Below, one piece after another: positions 32,925-43,934 of a DNA stretch of 64,000 bases (its first letter is position 1; every line of letters begins with the position of its first letter). The DNA comes from Saccharum officinarum. Taxonomy: Eukaryota > Streptophyta > Magnoliopsida > Poales > Poaceae. The stretch lies in contig CM036221.1 in NCBI GenBank assembly GCA_020631735.1, positions 16,783,381-16,847,380 of the forward strand, given 5' to 3'. Below the pieces are notes generated by a model, which did not search any database, was not told where the DNA came from, and saw nothing but the letters and a program-made list of their open reading frames with translations. Made by a program: the position numbers and the translations under genes.

Positions 32925-34439
32925 CCAAGGGCCCCGATGGCAAACCGTTCTACGTATCGTTCGCCTGCCCCTGGTGCGAGGTTTAGGCCACCCCAACGTA
33001 GGAATCAGAATGCCCAGCAACCTCAGAGGAATCAGAAGCCATTCAAGATGGCGGTGCCACAAGCCAAGACTGGACAAGGCAGTTCTTCTGGAGCTGCTAC
33101 TCAAGTAAGAGGACCGTGTTTCAACTGCAATCAATCTGGGCACTTTGCGAAGTTTTGCCCATATCCCAAAAAGCAGCAGAATCAGTACCAAGCTCGTGTG
33201 CACCACACCACCATTGATGACATCCCGGAAGGAGAACCCATGACAGCCAGTATGTTTTCTATCAATAATCATCCTGCAGTCATTTTGTTTGATTCTGGAT
33301 CATCTCATTCATTCATAAGTCAAGCATTTGCAAGAAAGTATGAGCAAAAGATAGTTGAATTGGAATGTGCTTATCGGATCAGTTCAGCTGGGGCTGATCT
33401 GTTAACTAATCAGGTAATCCGGGGAGTAACCATGTGTGTAGCAAACAGGCAGTATAAGCTTAACTTGATAGTTATGCCAGGGTTAGTTCTGGATGTAATC
33501 CTGGGAATGAACTGGATGAGTAAGATGGGAGTAGTAATTAATGTTGGAGGAAGGAACATTTCTCTCAAGGAACCTGTTGGAGAAGGTACATTTCAAGTGA
33601 CTTTACCTCGGAGAATAGAGCTGGCCAGTACAACTTGTGCAGTCCAAACTACACTTATCGCTAAGATCCCAGTAGTGTGCGAGTTTCCGGACATGTTTCC
33701 AGATGAGTTACCTGGTCTTCCACTGGACCGAGAGGTTGAGTTCGCCATTGAGTTAATCCCTGGAACACCACCGATCTCAAGAAGGCCGTATCAGATGCCT
33801 CCAAATGAATTAGCCGAGTTGAAGAAGCAACTCAATGATCTGTTGGCTAAGGGTTTGATTCGTCCTAGTTCCTCAGAAGGGGGATGTCCCGCACTATTCG
33901 TGAAGAAGAAGAAGGATAACTCCTTATGGATGTGCGTGGACTACCGGCCACTGAATGCGGTGACAATTAAAAACAAGTATCCTTTACCTCGGATTGATAT
34001 CTTGTTTGATCAATTGTCCAAAGCCAAAGTGTTCTCCAAGATAGATTTGAGATCAGGGTACCTTCAGATCAAGATTAGACCACAAGATATCCCCAAAACT
34101 GCGTTCTCCACCAGATATGGTTTGTACGAGTATCTTGTTATGTCATTTGGTTTAACAAATGCTCCTGCATACTTTATGTATCTGATGAATTCGGTCTTTA
34201 TGCCAGAATTGGATCAGTTTGTGATTGTGTTCATTGATGACATTTTGATATACTCTGCGAACGAACAAGATCATGCCGAGCACCTAAGAATTGTCTTAAC
34301 TAGACTCAGAGATCACCGGTTGTATGCTAAGTTTAGTAAATGTGAGTTCTGGCTGAAGACAGTTCCTTTTCTTGGTCATGTGTTATCTGAGCATGGAATT
34401 TCAGTGGACCCTAGTAAAATACAAGAGGTTATGGACTAG
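32925..34439 (+). pseudogene. pol: Chromovirus nucleocapsid, protease and reverse transcriptase
   Basis: After a basic Gln/Arg/Pro-rich stretch comes a CCHC zinc knuckle ([15 protein letters not shown], near residue 62 of the open frame), then the aspartic protease with [14 protein letters not shown]. The RT domain starts near [19 protein letters not shown] and shows [41 protein letters not shown] and the catalytic box FIDDILIYS. The frame ends at TAG 34437 inside the RT connection region, where VMDWKAP is expected. Gag and pol share one frame, as usual in chromoviruses. Confidence 0.93.
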
Positions 34440-34931
34440 AAGGCACCCAGTACAGTTCATGAGGTTCGAAGTTTTCTCGGGTTAGCCGGGTACTATCGCC
34501 GATTTATCTTGGACTTCTCAAAGATTGCCAAGCCAATGACAAGTTTGCTACAAAAGGACCATAAGTTCGCTTGGATAGAGGAGTGTGAGGCAGCTTTCTG
34601 CACCTTGTGAAAATTGCTAACCACTGCTCCTGTTCTGGCACAACCAGACATAGAGAAGCCATTTGATGTGTTTTGCGATGCATCAAAGAATGGTTTAGGA
34701 TGTGTCCTGATGCAGGATGGAAGAGTTATTGCGTATGCCTCACGTCAGTTGAAGAAGCATGAGGTTAACTATCCTACACACGATTTAGAGCTTGCAGCTG
34801 TTGTGCATGCTCTAAAGATTTGGAGACACTACTTGCTCGGAAATGTGTGCAATATCTTTACAGATCATAAGAGTCTAAAGTACATATTTACTCAGTCTGA
34901 GTTGAATATGCGATAAAGAAGATGGTTAGAG
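34440..34931 (+). pseudogene. pol: Chromovirus RNase H
   Basis: Same frame as RT: VRSFLGLAGYYRRFI, TGA at 34608, then [60 protein letters not shown] and [14 protein letters not shown] at 34914 stands where Gln or Arg is expected in NMRxRRWLELI. The catalytic Asp and Glu residues of RNase H are visible. Confidence 0.9.
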
Positions 34932-36566
34932 TTGATAAAGGATTATAATCTGAATGTGCACTATCATCCGGGAAAGGCAAATGTAGTAGCGGATGCCTTA
35001 AGTAGGAAGTCACATTCTCTTGCTGTGCAACCATTGTTTGAGGATGGTTTCAATTTGTTACATCCTGCGGTATTGCTTAATGTCCAGGTCAGCTGTACCT
35101 TAGAGAGCAAGATCATTGAGGGTCAGAAAACAGATAAGGGAATATTCTATATCAAGGAGAAAATGGAGAAAGAACCAACTAAGCAATTTAGGGTGGATGA
35201 ACAAGGAGTGTTATGGTTTAAGGACCGTTTGGTTGTACCAAAGGATCAAGAACTCAAGAACAAATTGATGGATGAAGCTCTTCACTCTAAATTGTCTATC
35301 CATCCTGGAAGTAACAAAATGTACCAAGAATTGAGACCTCATTATTGGTGGACAAAAATGAAGAAGGAGATTGCAGCTTATGTTGCTTGTTGCGACATGT
35401 GTTGTAGAGTGAAAGCTCTTCACCTGAGACCCGCAGGAATGTTGCAACCTTTGTCAATACCAGATTGGAAATGGGATGATATAAGTATGGATTTTATCAC
35501 CGGATTCCCTACCACACCAAAAGGGAATGATTCGATTTGGGTAATTGTGGATCGCCTTACCAAATCAGCTCATTTTCTGCCAGTCAAAACAACATTTCGA
35601 CCACCTCAGTATGCTGAGAAGTACATTGCAGAAATTGTCCGCTTACATGGTATACCAAAGACTATCATGTCGGACCATGGGTCACAATTTACCGCTCATT
35701 TTTGGGAGCATCTTCATAAAGGTTTGGGTACTAGCTTGATTCGTAGTACAGCTTACCACCCACAGACAGATGGGCAGACAGAGAGAGTTAATGCTGTTCT
35801 TGAAGATATGCTTAGAGCTTGTGTGTTGTCGTCTAAGGGTTCATGGGAATCATGGTTACCTTTGGTAGAGTTCGCTTACAACAATAGCTACCAAGAGAGT
35901 GTAAAGATGGCTCCATTTGAAGCATTGTATGGCAGGAAATGTAGGACACCATTGAATTGGGTCAAGCCGGGAGAAAGAAGGTTTTACGGCGTCGATTTTG
36001 TTGACAATGCTGAGAAAAAGGTCCATATTATCCAACAAAACATGAAGGCGGCACAGTCACGCTATAAGAGTTATGCCGATAAGAGACGGAGACCGCTAGA
36101 ATTTCAAGTTGGTGACTACGTTTATCTGAAGGTCACTCCAATGAAGAAAGTGCAAAGGTTTGGAGTAAAGAGAAAACTTGCTCCTAGGTTTGTAGGACCA
36201 TACCAGATCTTAGAAAAGAAGGGTCCCGTGGCTTATAAGTTGCAGTTACCAGAAGCAATGGGTTCGATCTTTCCAATCTTCCATGTATCACAGTTGAAGA
36301 AGTGCTTGCGTATTCTAGAAGAGAGAATAGAACCTCAGAGCATTCCGCTCAAATCAGACTTGGAATATCATGAGCAACCGGTTCAAGTTTTGGACACTAA
36401 AGACAGAGTCACTCAAAATAAAGTGGTAAGAACATATAAGATACAGTGGAGTCATCACGATGATGGTGATGCGACGTGGGAACCAGGAGAGTATCTGCAA
36501 AACGCTTATAAAGATTTTTATAACGAATGGTTCGTAACTCTAAATCTCGGGACAAGATTCTTATAA
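34932..36566 (+). CDS. pol: Chromovirus integrase with chromodomain (open, 544 codons)
   Basis: C-terminal part of Pol that inserts element DNA. It opens with the end of RNase H (VVADALSRKS). The HHCC zinc-binding domain is near residues 115-160 (HSKLSIHPGSNKMYQELRPH, then CCDMCCRVK). The DDE core has WDDISMDFITGFP, MSDHGSQFTAHFWEHL and the Glu in NAVLEDMLRACVL. The GPY module is near residue 415 (LAPRFVGPYQILEKKGPVAY). The last 55 residues form a chromodomain-like module (VVRTYKIQWSHHDDGDATWE, then PGEYLQ). In chromoviruses this domain can guide integration through histone marks. The stop is followed by the polypurine tract. The segment is open but cut off from the rest by upstream stops. 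Confidence 0.93.
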   Translation: MIKDYNLNVHYHPGKANVVADALSRKSHSLAVQPLFEDGFNLLHPAVLLNVQVSCTLESKIIEGQKTDKGIFYIKEKMEKEPTKQFRVDEQGVLWFKDRLVVPKDQELKNKLMDEALHSKLSIHPGSNKMYQELRPHYWWTKMKKEIAAYVACCDMCCRVKALHLRPAGMLQPLSIPDWKWDDISMDFITGFPTTPKGNDSIWVIVDRLTKSAHFLPVKTTFRPPQYAEKYIAEIVRLHGIPKTIMSDHGSQFTAHFWEHLHKGLGTSLIRSTAYHPQTDGQTERVNAVLEDMLRACVLSSKGSWESWLPLVEFAYNNSYQESVKMAPFEALYGRKCRTPLNWVKPGERRFYGVDFVDNAEKKVHIIQQNMKAAQSRYKSYADKRRRPLEFQVGDYVYLKVTPMKKVQRFGVKRKLAPRFVGPYQILEKKGPVAYKLQLPEAMGSIFPIFHVSQLKKCLRILEERIEPQSIPLKSDLEYHEQPVQVLDTKDRVTQNKVVRTYKIQWSHHDDGDATWEPGEYLQNAYKDFYNEWFVTLNLGTRFL

Positions 36567-36576
36567 GGGGGAGGGC
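36562..36576 (+). other. Chromovirus polypurine tract
   Basis: TATAAGGGGGAGGGC directly before the 3' LTR, in the position of the plus-strand primer. Confidence 0.85.
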
Positions 36577-39500
36577 TGTAACACACCTGGTGTTAGGCTT
36601 GCATGATTGCACTTGCATTCCATGAACATGAGCATCATTCATCCATTCATGAGCTTATTTTTGCATGAAACATGTTATCGAAACATTGCAACATACTGTA
36701 TATTTCATGAGTGTTGTTTTTGTTTAAGAAATGATTAGTGTGCAACATTCAAGTGCAACATGTGCAACTTACTTTAGTGGAACCTAGCTAGTTAGTACGA
36801 TACAACAAGATCATGAAACATGTGAAACATGACCAGGAAACAAATGTAACATTTAAATTGTTTTTCATCGTTTCAGTGCATTCTATGCTTGATTCTTGTA
36901 TGACCAATGTGTGGTATGGCTAAATATATTTCCAAACATCTTAGCTATGCTTAGAAAGTCATTAGGAACAATGTTCATGTTGGTCATTTTGCCTAATTAA
37001 GGTTCCAAATCATGGTTTGACTTGTTTTGACCCTAGGACTTTTTGGTTTGACTGGTTAAAAAGTATAACTTAGAGTCTATGCATGTCTGAGCAACCTAAA
37101 GCAAAGTTGTAGCAAATTTTATAAGGATCAAAAGTTGTTTTATGACCAACTCATAAAAATGTGCACAACATGCTCTAATTGGTCCCACAAGTCAGATTTG
37201 TGGTGCTGACTCAACACTTAGAATATTTCTAAGTCAAAAGTCAGATTCCAGTTTCATGTACTCAACTTTGGCTCGATATAACTTGTGATCCAGTGAGATT
37301 TAGGTCTTGGTCCTGTAACATGATTTGTAGCTGGTACTTAGAGCTATAACTTTCATTTTTACTATTTTTGCTAAGAACCAACGGATTAGGAGTTAGAGCC
37401 TCACCAAATGGCGCTGTCAGTCAGTTCATTGTTCGCTGAATCGTAGCTACAGTAACCGACCGTTTCAGAACCTCACCGCCGCGTGGAGGGACACTCGTCG
37501 CCGGCCTTCTGCTCGAGCTGGCCACGCGCCACGGGCTTCCTGACGCTGCTGGCCGAGTCTTGAGCACTCCGCGCGCCTGCCAGACCAACTCGCCCGCCCA
37601 TTTTTCATTTCCTTCGCCGTAGCGCTCACTCGCAGCAGCAGCGCGCCGGCTCCTCCATCGACGCCGAGCAAGCGCCGTCGCCCAGCGCGCTCACCGCCGC
37701 GAAATCGCCACCTCCAGTTAGCGCTCAGCTCCGCCTTCACCTCCCCTAGCTATTCCATCTCGCCGTCGAGCCGGGGAACCCAAGGTAGTGGCCCCATTTG
37801 AGTTTCCGCCGCCGCCACACCTCGCCGGAGTGGGAGCTCGCCGTGGCTAGCACAGCATAGCTCCTCTCTTCCTTCCCTAGCTTCCGCCTTGTCTTCTCCT
37901 TCGCGCACTGATGCTCGGGTGATGATGTCACCGTCCCCGCCGGCCCAGTCAGGCCGGAACGCGGCCGCGCACCGCCGTGCGCCATGGCCGAACCGCCGAG
38001 CTCCGTGGCTGGGGTGCTTAGGGGTCAGTAGGGAGCGAAGTTAGAGTACCAATAGATGCGGTTCATCACGTAGTGCACGCCGGTGTCGTCGGTTTCGTCG
38101 GGGAGATCACCGTCGGCGAGCTCGACCATCGCCGCGCCGTCGCGTGCCGTCTCCCCTGTTTTGTGTCTATGACACGCGGGTCCCGCTCGTCAGCCGCCGA
38201 GCCGAAGGCGGGAGCCGGGCTTGGGCTGCGCTGTGTCGTGGGCCGTCGGATCCCCTCGGGCCGGCCCAGCCGTAGATTTAGGTTTTCCTTTTCTTTTTGT
38301 TTTGTTTGTTTGTTTTTCACAGATTTGCGTATAGATTCAAAAATGTGTCACTCAAGTTTGGTGAATCCAATTATTATGGTTCCAATTTTGTTGAGTTCCT
38401 GGTAATGTCTAGTATTTAATAAAAATATTATATGAGCACATGTTTTAGAAAATTTGGATGAATTAAATAGGACTTTGAAATGTGTTTATAGATGCATGCA
38501 AACTTGTTTGAATTTTATCTTGAGTTGCTGTGTTCCAAAAATTATGAAATTTTGTGGGTATGCTAGTCTTGCTTAGTAGAAGCTCTAGTAAAAATTTGAG
38601 AGTCATTGCATGTATGGTTTTTGAGTTATAGATTTTCCTAATTTGGTGAGTGCTATTCTTATGCTAGAATGATACTAGGAAAAATGTGAAATCTGTTGCT
38701 TGACACTTTTAACTAAGGTTTCCTATTTATGCCTTTTTAAGCATTTATGCCTTGTCATTTTTGTGTAGGCTCTTTTACTTATCCAAATGCCATGAAAATT
38801 TTATAGTAATCTACTTAGAGTAGGACTATGCTACTGTAATTTTCTCATATTTTTATGAGCACTAGAAATACCTGTTGCTATGTAGCCCTAGTTAAAATGA
38901 AATAAAATAATCTTCTTTAATGCGAGTTTAGTTGATAATGTTCGCTTTGGTGTATCCTTGAAGCATCTTAATTTGCTGTGGTGATTTGGCATGTTAGTAC
39001 AGTGGTTGTCATAGTAGATAATAGTACATGTTCTTGGATGATGTTGACTACCTTGTAGAAGAGCTTTGCTACGACCTATACATGCTCCTCTACATTTCAT
39101 GCATCATAATCATTACATGTCATCTCCCCGATGCACTTCTGCACTAGCACTTAAGTATCTGCATCATACAGGATCGCAGGAGGAGTTGCTAGTAGCAGTT
39201 CAGGAAGAGCAGACCGGGACCGATCCACAAGAAGTCCAGGCACCGGAGGTGCCCGAGGAAGAGGAGCAAGTAGAGGACTTGCCGGAGTGCGTGGATCACC
39301 AACCTAGTTCGTTCGAACGAGGCAAGCCCCGGAGCATTATAAGTCTCCTACTTGATAAAAGCAATTATTTATGTATATACATATGAGTTATATATTACTG
39401 CATTAAGTTGTAGGAGTTGATTGAAACCGTTGATGCATTTATTACTATCCTTGCCTACCTTATTACCTTTTCCCTGTTACGTCAGGATCGAATAACTGCT

Positions 39501-40837
39501 TAGCCTTGCTTAGACCGGTAGCGATCGGTGATACTCGATCACCTACATTATGGGTGGTTACTGGAAGAAATTGGCTATGGAAAGAATGATATCCTGGATT
39601 ATAACCCTATATGATGAAAAACTGGAGACCAGACGGAAAAGTTGGAGGCAACCAGACCGGGTTCTGGGGTGCTGTTAGTTTCCGTCTGTGTCGATTAAGG
39701 ACCGATCGTTGCTCGTCCCTCTTATCATGTTGAGTGCATGCCTCACATTTAGCTGGCTGAATAAAGTACCTTTCGACCGCGAAGCTAGTGGCACATTTCG
39801 GGCCGGGATCTACACGAGTGCGCGTATTGGTGCTGATGGGGGTATGACAGGGGCGCGAAGAGTGAGCCCAAGGGCAGGTGTGACCTGATTCCTGGCAGTC
39901 GGGCAGTCCCTAGGTACTGCGGCTCCAGATTGTCCCGCGGCTACCTGAAAAGTGTCATTGGTGATCTGTAACTCACTTGATCGGTGGGTGTGGTTTGTGT
40001 GAGGAATAAATCACCAGCTGGTTAGGAATCGATTCGAATCGCCATCGCTCCTGGATAGTGAGCACTTGACTCGAGCTACGGCATCGTAGAAATGATTATG
40101 AAACAGTGATGGTTATCTAGATGGTATGGACATGGTAAAGCTAAATTGGTAACTGGATGTTAATGGTTAATCATGTGATTGCTTAGTATAGGTGCTTACC
40201 TAGATGAATAGGTTAAAATGAATAGGATGCAAAGTGTTTAAAAATAATGTTTTCAGGGTAGCTTATGCTTTTCACAAATAGGTCAGCTAGCCCACTAATG
40301 AAAGCCTTGCATAATCCTTGGTGTCGCCTTATTTTGGTTTAAGACGGGTAAGTCTGGCTGAGTACCTTCTCGTACTCAGGGCGTTGTTCCCATTGTTGTT
40401 GCAGATGGTCAAATGTACTACGACTATTGCATTAACTGCCTGTATCCGGCGATGGGTGACAACTAGGACCAAGGGCAAGTGGTCACTCCGTATCTCTCAT
40501 CTGATGCTTTTGTTGGAGATGACTACCTACTGGCACTGTATCTGAACTAAAAGTGTGTGTGTGGTTTTAAAACTATTTACTTCCGCTATTTCAGTTGAAC
40601 TCGGTTTTTAATAACTTTATGTTCTAAAACTCTGATGTATCCAATGTCGTTATGAACTTTATGTAACGTGTGACGGTATTTGCTAAACTTGTATGATCTT
40701 GGTTTGTATGTCGATTGGTTTGAAATCCTTCGTGGTTTCACGGACTACCGGGTTATATGGGCTTAAGTTTGCTAAATTATCTGCTTCGGCGGAAGATTTT
40801 CTTACTTAATCTCGTATAATTGGACGGTTCTGTTACA
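36577..40837 (+). repeat. Chromovirus 3' LTR (4261 bp)
   Basis: Starts TGTAACACACC and ends TCTGTTACA, followed by the CCCCT TSD. It keeps a segment (39555-39725) that the 5' LTR lost. Zone layout is as in the other copy: GC-rich 37470-38270, conserved coding-like blocks 39170-39350 and 40409-40554. Confidence 0.94.
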
Positions 40838-40842
40838 CCCCT

Positions 40843-41935
40843 CACCAAAGGGCTCCTTGAAGCAGTGTCGCACAAGATCTGTAGGGGGCACCAAACCACT
40901 ATGAGGACACCTGGGAGGCTCCTGCTGTCCATAACATACCTCATGTAACCTGACAGGCTGCTCCTGTAGCCTCAGTATCTCCCTGGCCCTCTGACTCATC
41001 ATCCTGTAGTCTCTGCCTCTGAATGCATAGTGAATAAATCTATGATGTGGATCAACATAGAGCGAAGCATAGAACTGCCGAACCCAAGATGGTACATACA
41101 ATCCTGTCCAGCCAATCAGATCTGTCAGTCCTAGCAAATATGATAAGTAGGGGCAGATATGCTCTCCGGTTGCTGCCACAATAGCCTCAATACTACAAAC
41201 TCTCTGAGATCGGAAGACTGCCCCACTATTCAGATATGCATTGTAGAAGTCTTCCTAGAGCGGTGTATAGAAACCCTCTGCTGCTCTCTCATCCCTCCTC
41301 GGAGGAAACCACACCTCAAACTCTACAAACCTCAGCTGCTGAACCTGCTTGGCCGTGGCGGCCCTCAAGTCAAGATGTACCACTGGAGGCGGACCCTGTG
41401 GTCTAGGCGGTGGACGCGATCCCCTCCGCTGTGTCGGTGGCCTCGGTGAGACTGGAACACGGGTACGACCAGAGCGGCGTAGCAGGGGCTGTGGTGCCTG
41501 CTCTGTCTCCTCAGCCTCCTCGGCCTGCTCTCCCTCCTGAGGCTGCACTATCGGCTCTGCTAACGGGGGCTGCTGCTGTGGCTCCTGCTGGGACTCCCCC
41601 TGAGGCTAAGGCTCCTCAATAGCCAGACGACGTCCTGCCATCATGACAGTCCTAGGTGGACCACCATGACGACGCTCAGCCTCCTCAACTGCTGCCCTCT
41701 ACGCTGGTGTAAGCTGCTGATCTACAATGACAACACCACTATGGACACCTCCTCTCTTGGCACGCTCTGCGGCCTCAGCGACTGCTACTGCTCTCGCTGT
41801 CTCTACATCAGGATACTTGTGCTTCTTTGATGTAACCTGCTTCGTCGCCTTGCCTTTGGTTCCTGCGGGCAAGCGAGGCGAGGGCCTCCGATCGTCATCT
41901 CCTGGACCACCACCAACGTTCTTGGTGCGAGCCAT
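40843..41935 (-). pseudogene. Copia extra downstream ORF, 5' part (starts Met-Ala-Arg-Thr-Lys)
   Basis: Starts at 41935 just after TCAGATTAG, a splice-acceptor-like sequence, in keeping with expression from a spliced RNA. It opens MARTKNVGGGPGDDDRRPSP, then a basic stretch and an Ala/Glu helix (DVETARAVAVAEAAERAKRG). TAGs at 41700 and 41606 sit where Gln is expected. The Pro/Gln/Arg-rich middle (QPLLRRSGRTRVPVSPRP) leads to FVEFEVWFPPRRDERAAEGF and a conserved block LTDLIGWTGLYVPSWVRQFY, ASLYVDPHHRFIHYAFRGRD, which resembles the Pfam 'putative plant transposon protein' family. The chromovirus interrupts it at 40842; the rest is at 24431-25788. Function unknown. Confidence 0.75.
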
Positions 41936-43454
41936 CTAATCTGACAAGAGAAAAACTGCCGCTGACAAGATCAACTGTCCACTGACACTTTCGAGGCTTG
42001 GCCTCGATCCGTACTCGCGAGCTTGGCTCTGAGTTGACTATCAACTATCGGACACCTCAATGGCACCGACTTGCTGCACGATGGAATAGATGGATATACA
42101 AGTAAATATGATATATCTAATAGATGCGAAACCCTATGAGAGCAAGCAATTTAGATGCAAAATTGAAGCGATTGGCTTGCTACCTAACGAATCGATGATC
42201 CGAAGAAAAAGAAGATACGTCACATGGGGAACCTTCGGAACTGGCTAGGGTTAGGGTTTGCGATGAATCGATGGTCCTGATTGCAATTTAGGTCAATGCA
42301 TTGAAAACGATCTAGATCAAGCGAAAAGGATGCTAGGGCATGGCCTTACCGACACTGTGAGAGCTTTGCAGTGACTCGGTGGCAAGGGAGCATGGTAGGC
42401 ACGCGAGAAGTGGACGGCGGTGGTGCTCTACGCGATGGCTCGGTGGCGCTCGGTGCTTGACAACGTCGCGGCACTAGGGCTGGCGCGACGCGGGGAGGCG
42501 CTGACGATGTGGCGGCACGTGCAGGCGACTGGAGACGGCGTGGACGCATGGGCGCGGCGGTGCGAGGTGCTTGGCGCGGGCAGTGCAATGCGGGCGACGC
42601 GTGGAGCTGAACAGCGGCAAGGGCATGGGAGACGGCGCACGGGCACGGGAGGCGGAGATGTCGGCAGCTAAGGGCAATGCGGGCGGGTTAGGTTAAAAAC
42701 CACGACTGTGATTGGGTTATAAGGCGGCCTCGACGTGACAAGAAAGGAAACGGAGAAGAGGTTTGATCCTGCACGAATCCTATTGACCGGACGCTCTGGT
42801 GGTAGCAATCGGATGCTACCACCCAGCGTCCGGTCGATTCCAGAGAGGTCCAATTCCTCTGGAATCACAACCGGACACGTCCGGTGGTCCATGACCGGAC
42901 GCAGCCAGAGTCCGGTCAGTTGTCTTGAACGCCATGTTGATCGACCGAACGCAGAAGGTCCTCCTAGCCGGACGTAGAAGCGTGAAGTCCGGTCACTCCA
43001 TCAGCTGCTATTCACCTCCTGTGAACTGACTGGACGCTGGACAGCAGAGTCCGGTGCAGCGTCCGGTCACCCTTTTCTAGCCAATCTTCAATGTTCCTCT
43101 GCGCTGCCTGTTCCCAATCAAGTCCCAACTAAAATAAGATCCAAATAAACACCAATTGGGACTGATGTGAGAGACCTCTCTCAAACCCTCAAGTTTTTCA
43201 AAATATTTTGCCTTAGGCTATAATTATTTTTAAGAAAATAGGCAATAAGAGGGCAAATGGAACAAAATGACAAACAACATCCATGCATATGCAATACTTG
43301 TAAGTAAATCTAGTTGCTTGTCAAGTTTGATCTAAGGTTAAGCTTCTTCACACGCTTTTCGGCGGTTATCTTAACCATGTTAGACAAGCCTTATATGCAT
43401 TACCAAAAGTTAAACATGTTGTATATTACAATGAATGCAAGGGACAACACAAGC
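41936..43454. repeat. Copia region between pol and extra ORF, with GACCGGACGC-type motifs
   Basis: 42340-42670 is GC-rich without a domain. 42775-43075 carries a cluster of CCGGACGC and GCGTCCGGTC motifs in both orientations, like the cluster in the LTRs at 23100-23480 and 49900-50290. 43080-43450 is AT-rich and unremarkable. The region could drive or process the extra-ORF transcript. Confidence 0.5.
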
Positions 43455-43934
43455 TCATCTTTTAGTGAAGTTACTAAAATCAAGTACATTGAGCTCATTC
43501 CGCAATCTACAAAATGTAGCCTCATCTAGCGGTTTAGTGAAGATATCCGCTAATTGATCTTCGGTTCTTACACCTTCTAGTGATATATCATTTTTAGCAA
43601 CATGATCTCTTAGAAAGTGATGGCGGATATCTATGTGCTTGGTGCGAGAGTGTTGAACTAAATTATTTGCAAGTTTTATCGCACTTTCATTGTCGCACAA
43701 AAGAGGTACCTTTTCTAGAACTACACCATAGTCTAGCAAAGTTTGTTTCATGTATAATATTTGTGCACAACAAGCACCCGCGGCAATGTATTCCGCTTCA
43801 GCAGTGGACAAAGCCACACTATTTTGTTTCTTGGAGGACCAAGACACAAGTGATCTACCAAGCAAATAGCACCCTCCGGATGTGCTTTTTTCTATCAACT
43901 TTGCAACTGGCATAATCCGAGTTGGAATAGCCAA
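43455..43934 (-). pseudogene. pol: Copia RNase H
   Basis: Copia-type RNase H end of Pol: GCYLLGRSLVSWSSKKQNSV, ALSTAEAEYIAAGACCAQIL, LLCDNESAIKLANN, HSRTKHIDIRHHFLRDHV and DQLADIFTKPLD. It partly overlaps the preceding frame at 43855-43934, so a frame change lies there (GYSNSDYA in one frame, IMPVAKLIEKSTSGG in the next). Confidence 0.92.

Larger units (their letters stand above)
25794..40837 (+). mobile_element. Tekay/Del-type Ty3/Gypsy chromovirus with >4 kb LTRs (15.0 kb)
   Basis: LTRs 25794-29929 (4136 bp) and 36577-40837 (4261 bp) both start TGTAACA and end TCTGTTACA, with CCCCT flanks. A PBS for initiator tRNA-Met follows the 5' LTR and a purine tract precedes the 3' LTR. Inside are an extra ORF (30766-31749), gag, protease, RT, RNase H and integrase with a C-terminal chromodomain. 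The chromodomain places it in the chromoviruses; long LTRs and RT motifs suggest Tekay/Del. Several stops and one frameshift make this copy non-autonomous. It is the innermost and youngest element of the right block. Confidence 0.95.

Noticed and set aside
24431..41935. Envelope protein in the Copia extra ORF
   Set aside because: No signal peptide, fusion peptide or clear transmembrane segment is visible; it resembles a plant transposon protein family. The label env-like is historical for this position and not supported here.
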